Source of the DNA: Pseudarthrobacter sp. NIBRBAC000502770
Lineage (GTDB): Bacteria > Actinomycetota > Actinomycetes > Actinomycetales > Micrococcaceae
DNA length: 64,000 bases
NCBI RefSeq assembly: GCF_006517815.1
Contig: NZ_CP041198.1
Location: forward strand, 1,116,001-1,180,000
Direction of reading: 5' to 3'
The position numbers and the translations under genes were made by a program. Below the pieces are notes generated by a model, which ran no database searches, was not told the origin of the DNA, and saw nothing but the letters and a program-made list of their open reading frames with translations. Of the stretch, positions 1-9,143 are shown one piece after another; the first letter of the stretch is position 1; the number at the start of each line of letters is the position of its first letter.

Positions 1-992
1 AGGCCGGCGATTTCCTCGGCCACGAAGATGCCCTGCTGGTAGCCGCGGTGTGCCAGCTGAACGCCGGGGACGATGTCGCCGACGGCGTAGACGTTGCCGA
101 CGCCGGTGTGGAGGCGCTCGTTGGTGATGACGAAGCCGCGGTCGATGGTGATGCCCGCTTCCTCATAGCCGAGGTTCGCGGTGACGGGGCCCCGGCCGAC
201 GGCGACCAGCAGCAGGTCGGCTTCGAACGTCTTGCCGTCCACCAGGGTGACCTTGACGCCGTCGTCGTTCTGCTCGACGCCCTGGAAGAACACGCCGGTG
301 GAGAACTTGATGCCGCGCTTCTTGAAGGCACGCTCGAAGTTCTTCACGATCGTGGCGTCCTCATTGGGAACGAGGGAGGGGAGGCCTTCGACGATGGTGA
401 CGTCCACGCCGAACGACTTCCAGACCGAGGCGAACTCGACGCCGATGACGCCGCCGCCCAGGATGATGGCGCTCTTGGGGATGTAATCCATGGTGAGGGC
501 CTGGTCCGACGTGATGACCTTGCCGCCGATTTCCAGGCCGGGCAGGGTGCGGGAGTAGGAGCCGGTTGCCAGGACGATGTTCTTGCCCTTGTAGGCGGTG
601 CCGTTCACGACGACGGTGTCGGTGCCCTGCAGCTTGCCTTCACCCTCGATGACGGTGATGCCCTTGGACTTGATGAGTCCCTGCAGGCCCTTGTACTTGC
701 CGGCGATGATGCCGTCCTTGTACGCGTTGACAGCGTTGATGTCGATGCTGTCCAAGGTGACGTTCACGCCGTACTTGGCGGAGTCACGGGCGTGGTCGGC
801 GAGCTCTGCAGAGTGCAGCAGGGCCTTGGTGGGGATGCAGCCGTTGTGGAGGCAGGTGCCGCCCAGCTTGCCCTTCTCCACGAGGCCGACGGTGAGGCCG
901 AGCTGTACCGCACGCAGGGCCGCAGCGTATCCGCCGCTGCCGCCACCGAGTACCAGGATGTCGAATTCTTGCGCAGTTGCCTGATCGGCCAC
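1..992 (-). CDS. lpdA: Dihydrolipoyl dehydrogenase (3' part lies outside the window)
   Basis: This is the E3 flavoprotein that reoxidises the dihydrolipoyl groups of the pyruvate and 2-oxoglutarate dehydrogenase complexes, passing electrons to NAD+. The reverse strand starts with GTG at 992 after a GAGGGAG ribosome site. The N-terminus has the FAD-binding GGGSGGYAAALRA loop, followed by the redox disulfide motif GGTCLHNGCIPTKAL (C-x4-C). A second dinucleotide loop, GGGVIGVEFAS, follows at about residue 180. About 330 residues are visible and the family is about 460 long, so the dimerisation domain is off the left edge. What is visible has no defect. The next gene on the same strand, pepA, is about 250 bases upstream, so lpdA probably has its own promoter. 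Confidence 0.96.
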   Translation of the reverse strand, partial: MADQATAQEFDILVLGGGSGGYAAALRAVQLGLTVGLVEKGKLGGTCLHNGCIPTKALLHSAELADHARDSAKYGVNVTLDSIDINAVNAYKDGIIAGKYKGLQGLIKSKGITVIEGEGKLQGTDTVVVNGTAYKGKNIVLATGSYSRTLPGLEIGGKVITSDQALTMDYIPKSAIILGGGVIGVEFASVWKSFGVDVTIVEGLPSLVPNEDATIVKNFERAFKKRGIKFSTGVFFQGVEQNDDGVKVTLVDGKTFEADLLLVAVGRGPVTANLGYEEAGITIDRGFVITNERLHTGVGNVYAVGDIVPGVQLAHRGYQQGIFVAEEIAG

Positions 993-1104
993 TAAAACGC
1001 TCCCTCGCGTGAACGATGACGCGTTCAGCGCGCATCATCTGGTCTTGGAACTTGCACTGCCGTGATTATGTCAGCAGGGCAACTCTCTTGCATTTGTGAC
1101 TACC

Positions 1105-1126
1105 GTGGTTCACCTTAGCGAACCAC
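1105..1126. promoter_or_regulatory. Inverted repeat upstream of lpdA
   Basis: GTGGTTC (1105-1111) and GAACCAC (1120-1126) form a perfect 7-bp inverted repeat with an 8-base spacer. It lies about 115 bases upstream of the lpdA start, in the gap after pepA. The geometry fits a dimeric repressor or activator site, but no cognate regulator is visible nearby. It could also be a chance repeat. Confidence 0.3.
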
Positions 1127-1245
1127 CTATCCATGCTCCACCTTGGCACTGCGTTTGTGGAGCGCTTGTGTCCAGTGTCACGCGGCTCTGTGGCACAGGA
1201 ATCACCTGGCCGCAGGGCCGCGTGGCACGGGGGCTGCAGCCGTTC

Positions 1246-2769
1246 TCAGGCGGCGGCCAGGATGTCCTCCACGTAGGCCACCAGGGTCCGGACAGTGCAT
1301 CCGGTGCCCTGCTTGTGCGTGTAGCCGTACGGGCTCCCGTTATTAAAGGACGGTCCCGCGATGTCGATGTGCGCCCAGGGGATCTGTTCGCCTGCCTTGT
1401 CCTTACCCACGAACTCACGCAGGAACACGGCTGCGGTCATCATCCCGCCGTGCCGTTCGCCGATATTGGCCAGGTCCGCCACCTGGGAGTCCAGCGTGGG
1501 GCGCAGTTCCTCCGGCAGGGGCATGGGCCACACCAGCTCGCCCGCACGGTCCGCCGCCTCCTTGAGCGCACCGGTGACGCTGTCCGAACCCATGACGCCG
1601 GCGGTGCGGTTGCCCAGTGCGATCAGCTGCGCGCCGGTCAGGGTGGCCACGTCGATGATGGCGTCGGGGAGTTCGCGGCTGGCAGCGACGATGCCGTCGG
1701 CCATGACCAGACGGCCTTCGGCGTCGGTGTTGAGGACTTCCACGGTCTTGCCGCCGTACATGGTCAGGACGTCGGCGGGGCGTGAGGCGCCGCCGCCGGG
1801 CATGTTCTCGGCAATGCAGAGCCAGGCGGTGGCCTTAACCGGCAGGCCCAGTCCGGCGAGGGCCAGGACGGTGTTGAGGACGACGGCGGCGCCTGCCATG
1901 TCGCTCTTCATGTCACCCATGTTCAGGGCCGGCTTGAGCGAGATCCCGCCGGTGTCGAACGTGATGCCCTTGCCAACGAGCGCGATCTTTGCGGTTGCCT
2001 TGGCGGGGGCGTACTCGACCTTGACCAGGCGGGGCTGGCGCGTGGAGCCCTTGCCCACGCCCATGATGCCGCCGAAGCCTTCCTTTTCCAGGCGCTTCTC
2101 ATCCCACACGGTGACCTTCACGGGCAGGCCCTTGGCCAGGTCCTTGGTTGCCTCTGCGAAGGATTCCGGGTACAGATGGCTGGGCGGCGTGTTGACCAGG
2201 GAGCGGGTCTGGTTCACGGCCCTGGCAACCAGTCCGGCACGCTTGAGGGCGGCTTCGAGCTCTGCGCTGCCAGCGAGTTCGGTGAAGATCATCGCGTTGC
2301 GGACCGGATCCTTGAGCCCGTCCGTTGAGGACCGGAACTCGGTGAAGGAGTAGGCGCCCAGCGCGGCACCCTCGGCGACCGCCGCCACGTCCTGGACGCC
2401 CGCCGTCGGGAATGCCAGGGTGACCGTGGCCAAACCGGCCAGCTGCCGCACGGCCGACCCCGCTGCCCTCCGAAGTGCCTCACCTGTGAGCGCCCCCGCA
2501 GCGGGGACCTTTCCGACGCCGGCCAGGACCAGGATGCCGGCACCGGTCTCGGGCAGGCCCGGCAGGCGGACCAGCTGGTCTGCAGCGCCGGTCACTCCGA
2601 GTGCCTTAAGTGAGTCTGCGAGTGCCTCTGCGGACTTTGCCGTCAGCGGGTTCTCCAGCAGGACGGGGCCGTCAGTTCCCTGCCCCACCCCGATGACCAC
2701 TGCGTCGCTGGGGCTCTTCTTCAGGTCCCGCGAGACGGTACTAAGGTTGACTTCAGTATTCTTGACCAC
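1246..2769 (-). CDS. pepA: Leucyl aminopeptidase (M17, PepA family)
   Basis: A cytosolic dinuclear-zinc aminopeptidase of 507 residues, which removes N-terminal residues from peptides during protein turnover. The C-terminal catalytic half carries the family signature NTDAEGRL and the metal/substrate-binding segment GKGITFDTGGISLKP, both intact. The N-terminal half is the usual less conserved M17 domain. Translation starts at GTG 2769; GAGGA lies about ten bases upstream on the minus strand. It is divergent from the PAC2 gene across a 256-base gap. The length is normal for the family. Confidence 0.96.
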   Translation of the reverse strand: MVKNTEVNLSTVSRDLKKSPSDAVVIGVGQGTDGPVLLENPLTAKSAEALADSLKALGVTGAADQLVRLPGLPETGAGILVLAGVGKVPAAGALTGEALRRAAGSAVRQLAGLATVTLAFPTAGVQDVAAVAEGAALGAYSFTEFRSSTDGLKDPVRNAMIFTELAGSAELEAALKRAGLVARAVNQTRSLVNTPPSHLYPESFAEATKDLAKGLPVKVTVWDEKRLEKEGFGGIMGVGKGSTRQPRLVKVEYAPAKATAKIALVGKGITFDTGGISLKPALNMGDMKSDMAGAAVVLNTVLALAGLGLPVKATAWLCIAENMPGGGASRPADVLTMYGGKTVEVLNTDAEGRLVMADGIVAASRELPDAIIDVATLTGAQLIALGNRTAGVMGSDSVTGALKEAADRAGELVWPMPLPEELRPTLDSQVADLANIGERHGGMMTAAVFLREFVGKDKAGEQIPWAHIDIAGPSFNNGSPYGYTHKQGTGCTVRTLVAYVEDILAAA

Positions 2770-3025
2770 AGGGATGAGTCCTCAATTCTCGAAACGTTCG
2801 GGCAGGGATGCATGTTGGGCGCGCTGCCATAATGGCCCGGATCCGGCCGTTCCGGACGGTCACGGGGTGGGTTCAGGCCCGGCTGGCAGGCCAGTTCCGA
2901 TCGTAGCCCTTCCCCGGCGCAGCATGGGAATTTCCTGAGAGGTGCGCCACACCGGCCCGAGGAATGCCGGGTGCCCGTGCAGCGTTATGAATGATGTCCA
3001 CCCGCACCCCTGAAAGGAACATGCC

Positions 3026-3964
3026 GTGCTTGAACGGATTTCCGGCTCCCTGCTGGACCCCGACGCGCTCTATGCCAGCAACATCGAGCTGTTCCACAGC
3101 CCCGACCTGCAGGGGTTGAACCTGGTCATGGGTTTCACCGGGTTTGCCGACGCCGGCCACGTGGTGAAGCAGATCAATGCGGAACTGCTGGATTCCCTTG
3201 ATGCCCAGCCGGTCGCGGTCTTCGACGCGGACCAGTTGATTGACTACCGGTCCCGGCGGCCGCACCTGAGTTTCGTTGAGGACCACATCGAGGACTACCA
3301 GGAGCCCCGGCTGGCCCTCTACCGCCTGGTGGACGGGCTGGGGAAGCCGTTCCTCCTCCTGGCCGGCTTCGAACCGGACCTGCAGTGGGAACGTTTTGCC
3401 CGTGCCGTGGTGAACATCGTGGAGAAGCTGGACGTCAACCTGGTCACCTGGATCCACTCCATTCCGATGCCCGTGCCGCACACCCGGCCCGTGGGCGTGA
3501 CGGTTCACGGAAACCGGCCTGAGCTGATCGAGGGCATTTCGGTATGGAAGCCCACCGTCGAAGTTCCTGCCGCCGTCGGCCATATCCTGGAGCTGCGCCT
3601 CGTGGAGGCCGGACGCAACGTCGCCGGGTACGTCATCCACGTCCCGCACTACCTGGCTGAAGCTGAATACCCCACCGCCGCCGTCGCCGGCCTGGAATAC
3701 CTGGGCGCTGCGGCGTCCCTCATGCTGCCTACCGACCGGCTCCGCGAATCGGGCCGCGAGGTCAGCCGCCAAATCGCCGAGCAGATCGAGGCCTCCGAGG
3801 AGGTCCAGCAGGTGGTGTCCCGCCTCGAAATCCGCTATGACGAGAAGGCAGACGGCATGGTGCGGCGCTCGCTCCTGGCCAACGAAAACGACGAGCTTCC
3901 CGACGCCGACGACCTCGGTGCCGCCGTGGAGGCTTACCTGGCCAGGGAGAACCCCGGGCAGTAG
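3026..3964 (+). CDS. PAC2 family protein (proteasome assembly chaperone-like)
   Basis: A 312-residue soluble protein of the PAC2 superfamily, named after a eukaryotic proteasome-assembly chaperone. The bacterial members are widespread in actinobacteria and have no firmly assigned function. The N-terminal motif VMGFTGFADAGHVVKQI and the central SIPMPVPHTRP segment are typical. The start is GTG 3026, with AAAGGAAC six bases upstream; an ATG at 3021 is in another frame. No signal peptide or membrane segment is seen. An MFS gene follows after 52 bases but appears to have its own leaderless promoter. Confidence 0.85.
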   Translation: MLERISGSLLDPDALYASNIELFHSPDLQGLNLVMGFTGFADAGHVVKQINAELLDSLDAQPVAVFDADQLIDYRSRRPHLSFVEDHIEDYQEPRLALYRLVDGLGKPFLLLAGFEPDLQWERFARAVVNIVEKLDVNLVTWIHSIPMPVPHTRPVGVTVHGNRPELIEGISVWKPTVEVPAAVGHILELRLVEAGRNVAGYVIHVPHYLAEAEYPTAAVAGLEYLGAAASLMLPTDRLRESGREVSRQIAEQIEASEEVQQVVSRLEIRYDEKADGMVRRSLLANENDELPDADDLGAAVEAYLARENPGQ

Positions 3965-4004
3965 CGCGGCGTCACAGCATCCGCGGGGGCGCCCGCGGGC
4001 CGGG

Positions 4005-4017
4005 CATAATGAAGGAG
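4005..4017 (+). promoter_or_regulatory. Predicted -10 element of a leaderless MFS transcript
   Basis: CATAAT (4005-4010) lies exactly six bases before the GTG start at 4017. No usable ribosome site exists: the GAAGGA between them touches the start codon. No convincing -35 box is seen. Transcription would begin at or next to the start codon, as in actinobacterial leaderless genes. Confidence 0.5.
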
Positions 4018-5363
4018 TGACTGCACCCCGCGCCTGGCTTATCTGGACCATTGGAATTTTCGGGTACCTGGTGGCCGTGGCGCAGCGGACATCGTTTGGT
4101 GTGGTGGGCCTGGAGGCGACCGAGCGGTTCCACGCCACCGCCTCTGCCATCTCCTTCTTTACCGTCCTGCAGCTGCTGGTCTACGCGGGTCTCCAAATCC
4201 CCGTGGGACTGCTGGTGGACAGGTTTGGATCGCGGGCCATGATCGCCGGCGGTGCGGTCCTGATGGGACTCGGACAGCTGCAGCTCGCCTTTGCCGAAAG
4301 TATCCCCGGCGGAGTCCTGGGCCGCGTGCTCGTGGGCGCCGGCGACGCCATGACCTTTATCTCCGTGATCCGGCTCATTCCGCTGTGGTTCGCCCCCGCC
4401 CGCGTGCCCTTGGTCACCCAGCTGACAGGGATGTCCGGGCAGCTGGGGCAGCTGTTCAGTGTCCTGCCTTTCGCGCTGGTGCTGCACCTGTCCGGATGGA
4501 CCCCGGCCTTCCTGATGCTGGCAGGAATGTCCGCTCTCGCCGTCGTACTTGTCGTCCTGATGCTGCAGGACGCGCCGCCGGGCAGCGAACGGCCGCACGC
4601 CCGGCAGGGGCTCAGGGCCACCGGGGCATCACTTGCCCGTGCCTGGCGCCAGCCCGGCACCCGGCTGGGCATGTGGAGCCATTTCACCATCCAGTTTTCG
4701 GGCACAGTCTTTGCCATGACCTGGGGCTATCCGTTCCTGATCTCCGGGCAGGGCCTGGATGCCGGAACCGTTGCCGCCCTGATGGCGCTCTACGTTGCGG
4801 CCGCCATGGCCGTGGGCCCCTTCATTGGACGTTTCGTTTCGCGGCACCCGCTGCGCCGTTCCACCATGGTGCTGCTGATAGCCGGGGGAACCGCCGCTGC
4901 GTGGGCCGCCGTGCTGCTGCTGCCGGGCCGTGCCCCGCTGTGGCTGCTGGCCGGCCTGGTGGTGGTGCTCGCGATTGGCGGCCCGGGGTCCATGATCGGC
5001 TTCGACTTCGCCCGGACCTTCAACCCCGCGCACCGGATCGGCACCGCCACCGGGATCGTCAACGTTGGCGGCTTCATCGCGGCCCTGGTGTCGATCTTCC
5101 TGATCGGCCTGGTGCTCGACGTCCTCTACGCTTCCGGGTTCTCCCAGGGGGTGCTGTACGGCCTGGACCCCTTCCGGCTGGCACTGAGCGTCCAGTTCCT
5201 GGTCCTTGCTTTCGGCGCCGCCGCCATCCTCGCCTCACGGCGGAAGGTGCGCCGCCAGATGGCGGCACAGGGGATCGTGGTGCCGCCGCTGCGCAGCGCG
5301 CTGGCCCGCCAGCGCCGCGAAATCCTGGCGCGCCGCCGCCAGACAACGCCCAGCGACGACTGA
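4017..5363 (+). CDS. MFS transporter
   Basis: A 448-residue major facilitator with about 12 hydrophobic segments. Residues after the first helix (FGVVGLEATERF) and the motif-A-like GLLVDRFGSRAMI loop between helices 2 and 3 are typical of the superfamily. The C-terminal tail is basic (RRKVRRQMAAQ ... RRREILARRRQ), as expected for a cytoplasmic end. The substrate cannot be read from the sequence; overall it resembles the nitrate/sugar-phosphate/aromatic-acid type of MFS proteins. The frame is open upstream to 3837 inside the PAC2 gene, but the first sensible start is GTG 4017, where the hydrophobic protein begins. Confidence 0.88.
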   Translation: MTAPRAWLIWTIGIFGYLVAVAQRTSFGVVGLEATERFHATASAISFFTVLQLLVYAGLQIPVGLLVDRFGSRAMIAGGAVLMGLGQLQLAFAESIPGGVLGRVLVGAGDAMTFISVIRLIPLWFAPARVPLVTQLTGMSGQLGQLFSVLPFALVLHLSGWTPAFLMLAGMSALAVVLVVLMLQDAPPGSERPHARQGLRATGASLARAWRQPGTRLGMWSHFTIQFSGTVFAMTWGYPFLISGQGLDAGTVAALMALYVAAAMAVGPFIGRFVSRHPLRRSTMVLLIAGGTAAAWAAVLLLPGRAPLWLLAGLVVVLAIGGPGSMIGFDFARTFNPAHRIGTATGIVNVGGFIAALVSIFLIGLVLDVLYASGFSQGVLYGLDPFRLALSVQFLVLAFGAAAILASRRKVRRQMAAQGIVVPPLRSALARQRREILARRRQTTPSDD

Positions 5364-5486
5364 CTGCTCCTGCACAGGCCGCGTTTGATGCGGGCTGGAC
5401 CAGCATGGGTCCATGGGCGGCCGGACTTGTCCACATACGGCCGGGACTCCCTTACGCTGTGCCGCGTCCGGACAAAGGCTGGAGCC

Positions 5487-6800
5487 ATGACAGCTTCAGA
5501 ACGATTAACAGTCCGCGGACCGGAAGATATTCTCAGTTTCATTCCACATTCCCTGGGGTACTGGCCTGCCTCCAGCCTGGTGGCCATCACCCTCCACGGC
5601 ACCAGACTCGGCGCCACCCTGCGGCTCGACCTCCCGGGGCCGGGTATCCAAGCAGACCCCGCCGGTTTTGCCGGCGCCGTCCGGAGTTACCTGGAGTCCG
5701 ACCAGGAAGCTGACGGCTCGTTGCTGGCCATCTTCACCAGCGACGCGATGATGGCTCCGCCATCGGCGTACCACCGCCTGGTCCTGGTGGTGCAGTCAGT
5801 CCTGGGGCGGGCCGGGATGCCCGTCCGGGACGCCTGGTTCGTGGGGGAGAAGTACTGGCGTGACGCACTGTGCGCCGATCCTTCATGCTGCCCGCTTCCG
5901 GGGCGCCCGGTGCAGCAGATCCGGGACAGCACGCTGTACACCGAAATGGTGTACAGGGGCAGCAGCGTCGGCCCGGCTCCGGCAGCAGGCGGCGGGCCGG
6001 CAGCGGCCGTCCCCGCCATCCACCTTGCAGCTGTCCTTGAGGCGCAGGCCGGCTGGGAGGAAGCGCTTGGCAGGCGCTCCGGGAGCAGGCAGCAGTTCAA
6101 TGCCGTGCTCGACTTCTGGGAGATGCTGCTGGAGCGGAACGGGTCCGGGCCGTGGATCCCGGACGTTGAGCGGGACGCCTTCCTCAGGGCCACCCTGCTC
6201 TGCCACACCTGGCGTGATGCCGTGCTGGTGATGGCAGCCGCCGGCAGGACCGCCGCGGCGGCCGGGGCCGTCCACTTTGGTGTCTTCGAGGACCCGGCCG
6301 GCGACGGCATTGACGCCTCCGTGGTGCCGTTGCCGCTGTTGCCGCCGGCAGCAGGTGCGCGCCGGAAGCCGAGGGGAGGCCGGGCAGGGGCCGCTGCGGC
6401 AGGGCCCGCGGCGCTCCGTCCACGGGTGCCGCTTCCCGCGCGGGGAACAGGGGTACGCGCCGAATCCGTTCCCGCAGGCTACGGAGAGGTCCTCATGGGC
6501 ATGGCACCCGAGGTTCCCGATTGGGAGGCCCTGGAAGCATTGGACCGGGTCCTTGGGCAGTTGGCTGCCTTGGGCGGGCCTGCGGCCGCGGCAGCCCTGA
6601 CGCTTCGGGGCTGGGTCTCGTGGTGCCGGGGCCGCGGCTCGTACTCGGCTGCCTACCTGGGGCAGGCCCTTGAGCTTGAGCCGGGCTACCGGCTGGCGGA
6701 ACTTCTGCAGGACCTCGTGGGCAGGGGAACCCTTTGCGGCTGGGCTGCGCGGAAAGACGCGGCCTGGCAGAAGTTCCGGGAGGTCCCGGCCGGGGAGTGA
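5487..6800 (+). CDS. DUF4192 domain protein
   Basis: A 437-residue protein of the actinobacterial DUF4192 family, function unknown. The N-terminal segment (VRGPEDILSFIPHSLGYWP) is characteristic. The protein is soluble and Ala/Gly/Arg rich. A low-complexity stretch (GARRKPRGGRAGAAAAGPAA) at about residues 290-320 separates the N-terminal domain from a helical C-terminal part that ends in a tetratricopeptide-like region (GSYSAAYLGQALELEPGYRLAELL). ATG 5487 is preceded by GGAG at 5481-5484. The frame is open further upstream to 5385, but those codons do not resemble family members. It lies between an MFS gene and sigA with no obvious link to either. Confidence 0.85.
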   Translation: MTASERLTVRGPEDILSFIPHSLGYWPASSLVAITLHGTRLGATLRLDLPGPGIQADPAGFAGAVRSYLESDQEADGSLLAIFTSDAMMAPPSAYHRLVLVVQSVLGRAGMPVRDAWFVGEKYWRDALCADPSCCPLPGRPVQQIRDSTLYTEMVYRGSSVGPAPAAGGGPAAAVPAIHLAAVLEAQAGWEEALGRRSGSRQQFNAVLDFWEMLLERNGSGPWIPDVERDAFLRATLLCHTWRDAVLVMAAAGRTAAAAGAVHFGVFEDPAGDGIDASVVPLPLLPPAAGARRKPRGGRAGAAAAGPAALRPRVPLPARGTGVRAESVPAGYGEVLMGMAPEVPDWEALEALDRVLGQLAALGGPAAAAALTLRGWVSWCRGRGSYSAAYLGQALELEPGYRLAELLQDLVGRGTLCGWAARKDAAWQKFREVPAGE

Positions 6801-7146
6801 GCGGAGCCGGGATCCTGCCGGCACGGAGATGTCCACCCATGGAAGGGGCGCGGCCGCCCGGCGCGGCGGCACTGTCAGCGGCACCATGCGGGGGCAGCAG
6901 TAACGGATGGCGGCAGGAGAGGCCGGATCCGGGCAAATCATGAGACAATGGATGCCGAGACCCGGTTGGGTCCGTGTACCGAGTGCTTGTAAGCGTCCCC
7001 GCAAGGGAACATTACAGCCGCTCCGGGAGTTGTCTTAAGTGACTCTGCCGGCCGTGGTGGCGCTTGGTTTTCATCACGGACTTGACAGGGTCATAGTGGT
7101 GTTGCCCGTATGGTGATTCCACAGACCACCGCTAGAAAGGTTTTCT
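6801..7146 (+). other. 346-base gene-free leader region of sigA
   Basis: No credible gene is seen. There is a small hairpin (GACCC 6959-6963, GGGTC 6968-6972) and a TGTAA/TTACA pair at about 6989-7017. A consensus-like TTGACA is at 7082-7087, but the nearest -10-like hexamer, TATGGT (7109-7114), gives an overlong 21-base spacer. A GACAAT at about 6945 could be a second -10. Together these suggest one or more promoters and a long untranslated leader for the primary sigma factor. A ribosome site AAAGG precedes GTG 7147. Confidence 0.45.
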
Positions 7147-8460
7147 GTGACCCCGTCTTCCACGAAGAAGGATTCCGCCGCCCAGGATGTCTTGTCCCCT
7201 GAGGAGAAGCAGGCCGCGACCAATGCCAAACGGGCAGCCACACGTGCTGCCAACAAGGCTTCGGCAGGCGAGGCTGCAGCGGACGGCAAGCGCGAGCCCA
7301 AGAAGCGTGGGCCCAAGCCCGGCGCCAAGGCTGCAGCAGCGGCCGCGGGAAAGTCCGCCGGTGACACCGACCCGGATGAGGTCGAAGAAGTCGAGGAAGA
7401 CCTCGACGACATCGTCATCGACGGTACCGAGGCCCCCGAGGACGCCGACGCTGATCCCGTCAAGGGTGCAGCCGGCAGTGGCAAGGGCTTTGTCTACTCC
7501 GACGCGGACGACGACGACGCCCCGGTGCAGCAGGTCATGTCTGCCGGTGCCACGGCCGACCCCGTCAAGGACTACCTGAAGCAGATCGGCAAGGTGGCAC
7601 TGCTCAACGCGGAGCAGGAAGTGGACCTGGCACTGCGGATCGAAGCCGGGCTGTTCGCAGAGGAGAAGATCGCCGCGGACGACGGATCCATGGACCCGAA
7701 GTACAAGCGCGAACTCGAATTCATCATCCACGACGGCAAGCGCGCCAAGAACCACCTGCTCGAGGCCAACCTCCGCCTGGTGGTCTCGCTCGCCAAGCGC
7801 TACACCGGCCGCGGCATGCTGTTCCTGGACCTCATCCAGGAAGGCAACCTGGGCCTGATCCGCGCTGTCGAAAAGTTCGACTACACCAAGGGCTTCAAGT
7901 TCTCCACGTACGCCACGTGGTGGATCCGCCAGGCCATCACCCGCGCCATGGCGGACCAGGCCCGCACCATCCGTATTCCGGTCCACATGGTCGAGGTCAT
8001 CAACAAGCTCGCCCGTGTGCAGCGCCAGATGCTGCAGGACCTGGGCCGAGAACCCACGCCCGAAGAACTGGCACTGGAACTGGACATGACCCCTGAAAAG
8101 GTTGTCGAAGTCCAGAAGTACGGCCGTGAACCGATCTCGCTGCACACCCCGCTGGGCGAGGATGGCGACTCCGAGTTCGGCGACCTGATCGAGGACTCCG
8201 AGGCCGTTGTCCCCGCCGACGCCGTGAGCTTCACCCTCCTGCAGGAGCAGCTGCACTCGGTGCTGGACACTCTCTCCGAGCGCGAGGCCGGCGTGGTTGC
8301 CATGCGCTTCGGCCTGACCGACGGACAGCCGAAGACTTTAGACGAAATCGGAAAGGTCTACGGCGTGACCCGCGAGCGGATCCGCCAGATCGAATCGAAG
8401 ACCATGTCCAAGCTGCGGCACCCCTCCAGGTCGCAGGTGCTGCGGGACTACCTGGACTAA
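7147..8460 (+). CDS. sigA: Primary RNA polymerase sigma factor (RpoD/SigA/HrdB)
   Basis: The housekeeping sigma-70 of 437 residues. The first ~135 residues are a low-complexity Lys/Ala-rich then acidic extension ([11 protein letters not shown]), typical of actinobacterial SigA. Region 1.2 begins near residue 139 ([13 protein letters not shown]). Region 2 is at about 205-285 (the -10 recognition and melting segment includes [19 protein letters not shown]). Region 3 follows, and region 4 holds the helix-turn-helix [20 protein letters not shown] near the C-terminus. All conserved regions are complete. GTG 7147 is the start. It is followed by a very strong hairpin terminator. The gene sits in its usual actinobacterial neighbourhood. 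Confidence 0.98.
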   Translation: MTPSSTKKDSAAQDVLSPEEKQAATNAKRAATRAANKASAGEAAADGKREPKKRGPKPGAKAAAAAAGKSAGDTDPDEVEEVEEDLDDIVIDGTEAPEDADADPVKGAAGSGKGFVYSDADDDDAPVQQVMSAGATADPVKDYLKQIGKVALLNAEQEVDLALRIEAGLFAEEKIAADDGSMDPKYKRELEFIIHDGKRAKNHLLEANLRLVVSLAKRYTGRGMLFLDLIQEGNLGLIRAVEKFDYTKGFKFSTYATWWIRQAITRAMADQARTIRIPVHMVEVINKLARVQRQMLQDLGREPTPEELALELDMTPEKVVEVQKYGREPISLHTPLGEDGDSEFGDLIEDSEAVVPADAVSFTLLQEQLHSVLDTLSEREAGVVAMRFGLTDGQPKTLDEIGKVYGVTRERIRQIESKTMSKLRHPSRSQVLRDYLD

Positions 8461-8477
8461 GTCCCCGCAATGGCCAG

Positions 8478-8527
8478 GCAGGGGCCGTCCGGGACCCACT
8501 GAAAAGTGGGTCCCGGACGGCCCCTGC
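8478..8527 (+). terminator. Strong intrinsic terminator of sigA
   Basis: Bases 8478-8500 pair with 8505-8527 in a 23-bp stem with no mismatch, closed by a GAAA tetraloop. It is followed by TGTTTCGCTCTGTTGTCTCC, only moderately U-rich. It starts 17 bases after the sigA stop codon. The stem is unusually long for an intrinsic terminator. Confidence 0.92.
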
Positions 8528-8607
8528 TGTTTCGCTCTGTTGTCTCCTGGTCTGCAGCGCCATGTCCCGTGCGGGCCCGGCCCAGTCCGGCCAGGGGTCC
8601 TTAAACG

Positions 8608-8643
8608 CCTGCGGGACCCCTCCGAATGGAAGAGTCCCGCAGG
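8608..8643 (-). terminator. Terminator of the small DUF7455 gene
   Basis: CCTGCGGGAC (8608-8617) and GTCCCGCAGG (8634-8643) form a 10-bp perfect stem with a 16-base loop, 23 bases beyond the stop codon of the minus-strand gene. In the minus direction the stem is followed by CGTTTAAGG, a weak T-run. Together with the sigA terminator it insulates the two convergent genes. Confidence 0.65.
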
Positions 8644-8665
8644 GTCGTTGTTACCGATGCCTCAT

Positions 8666-8887
8666 CTAGTCGATTTCCACGGCAGCTTTCTCGTGAAGCT
8701 TTCCCGTCTCGTCGTGCCAGTCGGAGCTCAACGGCTTGAGCGTCGCTTCGACTGCACGGGCGTGGTGGCCGCAGAACAACAGCTCCCCGCCGGAGGACTC
8801 GAGTACAACCCGGACATATGCCTGGGCTCCGCAACGATCGCACCGGTCCAGTGCGTTGAGCGTGCGGTCTGCCACTGCTGTTGTCAT
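8666..8887 (-). CDS. DUF7455 small zinc-ribbon-like protein
   Basis: A 73-residue protein of an actinobacterial family with no assigned function. It carries RCDRCG (C-x2-C) at about residue 16 and FCGHHA at about residue 38, an arrangement suggesting one structural zinc. No membrane segment is present. ATG 8887 has an excellent ribosome site (AAGGAGG, five bases away), so the gene is real and probably well translated. The upstream DNA on its strand is unusually AT-rich (TTATATAGATG), consistent with a good -10. It stands alone between sigA and parE. Confidence 0.85.
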   Translation of the reverse strand: MTTAVADRTLNALDRCDRCGAQAYVRVVLESSGGELLFCGHHARAVEATLKPLSSDWHDETGKLHEKAAVEID

Positions 8888-9143
8888 GTCGGCCTCCTTA
8901 GTAGATCAGTACATCTATATAACCAGCATTCGTATCCAATCCATCGCAAGGATGGGGCAAGTTCGCTGTGCGCGTATCCGCAAGGTTCGGTCAAGAACTT
9001 CCCAGTTCCGCCCGCCACCACGGTCCGTGGCGCGCCGCACACCGGGCCGCGGGTGTGGCAGACGGTTCTGCCCGCTGCAGCGGACTACCCTAGAAGGTGC
9101 GGTCCCAGCGCCGCATCGACGTCCCTGAAGGAGTTCATCACCA

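Noticed and set aside
48..995. Long plus-strand open frame over lpdA
   Set aside because: It is the GC-driven shadow of the minus-strand lpdA; the peptide is Asp/Val/Gly low-complexity and has no domain.
8995..9008. GAACT-N4-AGTTC as an SOS (LexA) box before parE
   Set aside because: It lacks the TCGAAC-N4-GTTCGA core of actinobacterial LexA sites and has only 5-bp arms.
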